Source of the DNA: ChocPot-Mid sp043804925
GTDB taxonomy: Bacteria; Bacteroidota; Ignavibacteria; Kapaibacteriales; UBA2268
Length of the DNA: 64,000 nucleotides
NCBI GenBank assembly: GCA_043804925.1
Contig: JAZDIP010000007.1
Location: 1 to 64,000 of the forward strand
Direction: 5' to 3'
Made by a program: the position numbers and the translations under genes
The notes under the pieces: generated by a model
The model's input: the letters and a program-made list of their open reading frames with translations, nothing else
Databases searched by the model: none
What the model was told of the DNA's origin: nothing
Shown here: one piece after another, positions 62,611-64,000 of the stretch
Layout of the letters: the number at the start of each line of letters is the position of its first letter
Numbering within the stretch: position 1 is the first letter of the stretch

Positions 62611-62807
62611 AATAGCACCATTAATATTAATATTACAGAATTTTTTTTATAAACAATTGCTGCTCTTGTTTACAATTTATCAATATTCAATATAAATAAA
62701 TTAATTCTTGAATAAAAAAAAATTTATACACATTTTATATTCATTAATTAATTAAAGGAGGTACAAACAAAAGTATGAACCTTATTGATTTTTTTAATTT
62801 TTTATCA

Positions 62808-64000
62808 TTATCTGTTGATAATCAACTTTCTTGAAATAACTTTTTTATCTGTAATAAGCTTAACAAAATAAATATTTTGTGTTAAGTTCTCTGTATTAAT
62901 GCGTTCAAATTGCTCATAGTTATGTTCACTCCAAACAGCATTCCCTAAAATATCTGTTATTAGCACTTCATTAATTTTATAATCTGAATTTGACGATATG
63001 AAAAAGTAATCAGAGGCAGGATTTGGATAAAGCGTTACTTCAAAATTATTGTTTGTTTCCGTTACACTGGTAACTGTATAATTCAAAGCTGCATAAGCAT
63101 CAATTTTCCCATAACCCCAAGTATTATTTCCACTAACCGGGATATTGCCCGTATATGAATCTTTGCGAGATGTAGCTTTCAAAATATTTTTAATACCTTC
63201 AGGAGTTAAACTTGGTTTTGCTTCAAGCATCAGAGCAACAACACCGACAACAACAGGTGCCGACATCGAAGTCCCCTCCATCCCTGCATAATACCAATAG
63301 TACGAACCGTCAATAGTTGACTCATCAGCTAAGAAATATCCATAATCACTACCCTTTTGCATATATATGTCATAAGAGTTCACAGACGAAACAAGGTATG
63401 AACCGGGTGCTGTAACTTCAGGTTTTAATCTCCCATCAGCTGTTGGCCCCAAACTTGAATATAGAGTAATGTTGTCAATACTGTTCCCATTTTCAACAAG
63501 CTCACCATCTAAATTTGTATATGATTCTTTTGTGCAATATGCACCAACGGTTATGATGCTTTTCCCGGTTCCTCCTATCTCACCAACTGTAACATTATTA
63601 TCACCATCAGATACACCATTAACATCATAGCTAAGAAAAGGAGAACCTCCACCTGACCCATTATTCCACATGTTAATAGTACCGTCATTAGCTTCCAATG
63701 TAAGCAAAACAGGGTTCCAGGATTCTGTTTCGATGCCGGCAAATACCCTTGGTTTATCATTGAAATCCGAGCTTGTTACATATAATGAAATATTACAATC
63801 ATAATTATCAGAGCCGGTTAATGTTATAGTTTCAAATGTATTTTCGTTTGTTGAAATAACGTCAGAAGACACTCTCTCCGCAGTTTGAGGATTAATAAGA
63901 GAAAGAACAAGATTAAAGTTATTACCTTCTTCACCCCAAATATCAACAGTACCTGTTGCAGGTTCATCCCCCCAGTAAACTGGTTCTATATACATAAATG
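62808..64000 (-). CDS. S8 subtilisin-like peptidase with T9SS sorting domain (5' part beyond the window)
   Basis: The frame is open to the window edge (no stop before 64000), so the N-terminal part with the catalytic Asp and His lies outside; the ATG at 63995 is not taken as the start. The catalytic Ser is in EGTSMSAPVVVGVVALMLEA. The oxyanion region SSLGPTADGRLKPEVTAPGS precedes it. After GYGKIDAYAALNYT the protein ends in a type IX sorting domain (VTLYPNPASDYFFISSN ... VISRKLIINR). It is an exported serine protease. Confidence 0.9.
   Translation of the reverse strand, partial: FMYIEPVYWGDEPATGTVDIWGEEGNNFNLVLSLINPQTAERVSSDVISTNENTFETITLTGSDNYDCNISLYVTSSDFNDKPRVFAGIETESWNPVLLTLEANDGTINMWNNGSGGGSPFLSYDVNGVSDGDNNVTVGEIGGTGKSIITVGAYCTKESYTNLDGELVENGNSIDNITLYSSLGPTADGRLKPEVTAPGSYLVSSVNSYDIYMQKGSDYGYFLADESTIDGSYYWYYAGMEGTSMSAPVVVGVVALMLEAKPSLTPEGIKNILKATSRKDSYTGNIPVSGNNTWGYGKIDAYAALNYTVTSVTETNNNFEVTLYPNPASDYFFISSNSDYKINEVLITDILGNAVWSEHNYEQFERINTENLTQNIYFVKLITDKKVISRKLIINR

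Overview
The window is AT-rich bacterial DNA. Two right-end genes encode exported proteins with C-terminal type IX secretion sorting domains, several lipoproteins and signal peptides are Bacteroidota-like, and the tyrosine integrase has the Bacteroidota layout. I infer a member of the Bacteroidota/Ignavibacteria (FCB) group. The pyruvate:ferredoxin oxidoreductase and the ATP-dependent benzoyl-CoA reductase point to an anaerobe or facultative anaerobe.

Layout. (1) 1-9.9 kb, + strand: a gene fragment, a small lipoprotein, then a type I restriction-modification locus hsdM-(GmrSD-like)-hsdS-(PIN-like)-hsdR. hsdM is split by an in-frame TAA. (2) 10.0-14.3 kb, - strand: a small integrative element (integrase, unknown protein, HTH protein, DUF3987 protein); the R-M locus may be its cargo. 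(3) 14.8-16.1 kb: an NRAMP-fold transporter without the canonical metal-binding motif, followed by a strongly structured 123-nt element. (4) 16.3-42.3 kb, - strand: a large aromatic-degradation cluster. Read in the direction of transcription it holds an SDR and a thiolase; class I benzoyl-CoA reductase C, B, A, D; ferredoxin; a NuoG/GltD-like ferredoxin reductase (BzdV-like); a second, single-subunit reductase/dehydratase with its own activase and a 72-aa protein; an ADP-forming acyl-CoA synthetase; ketopantoate-reductase-like / HisC-like / ketopantoate-reductase-like genes; molybdenum-hydroxylase genes with MocA- and XdhC-like maturation factors, interrupted by a four-helix-bundle gene; then Had, Oah and Dch. 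(5) 42.7-46.0 kb, + strand: a divergent thiolase and a 3-hydroxyacyl-CoA dehydrogenase/enoyl-CoA hydratase fusion. (6) 46.2-49.7 kb: hicAB, a secreted protein, an exported proline iminopeptidase-like hydrolase, a lipoprotein and gene remnants. (7) 49.7-60 kb, - strand: a dihydroorotate-dehydrogenase-like protein, nifJ, an ABC-F ATPase, maeB and rpmG. (8) 60.1-64 kb: two T9SS-exported proteins, one cut by the window edge.

How the genes work together. Benzoyl-CoA is dearomatised by BcrABCD with electrons from the ferredoxin, which the BzdV-like enzyme and/or NifJ could reduce. Dch, Had and Oah convert the dienoyl-CoA to 3-hydroxypimeloyl-CoA, and the SDR, the HAD-ECH fusion and the two thiolases can carry out beta-oxidation to acetyl-CoA units. 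No AMP-forming benzoate-CoA ligase or glutaryl-CoA dehydrogenase is visible in the window.

A pattern at another scale runs through the window. Many intergenic gaps carry degenerate tandem repeats with a 7-bp period, with different unit sequences at different sites. In places these repeats enter genes and supply stop codons, a start codon or an N-terminal extension. Two other dispersed repeat families are also present, and one of them lies in frame inside the ABC-F gene.
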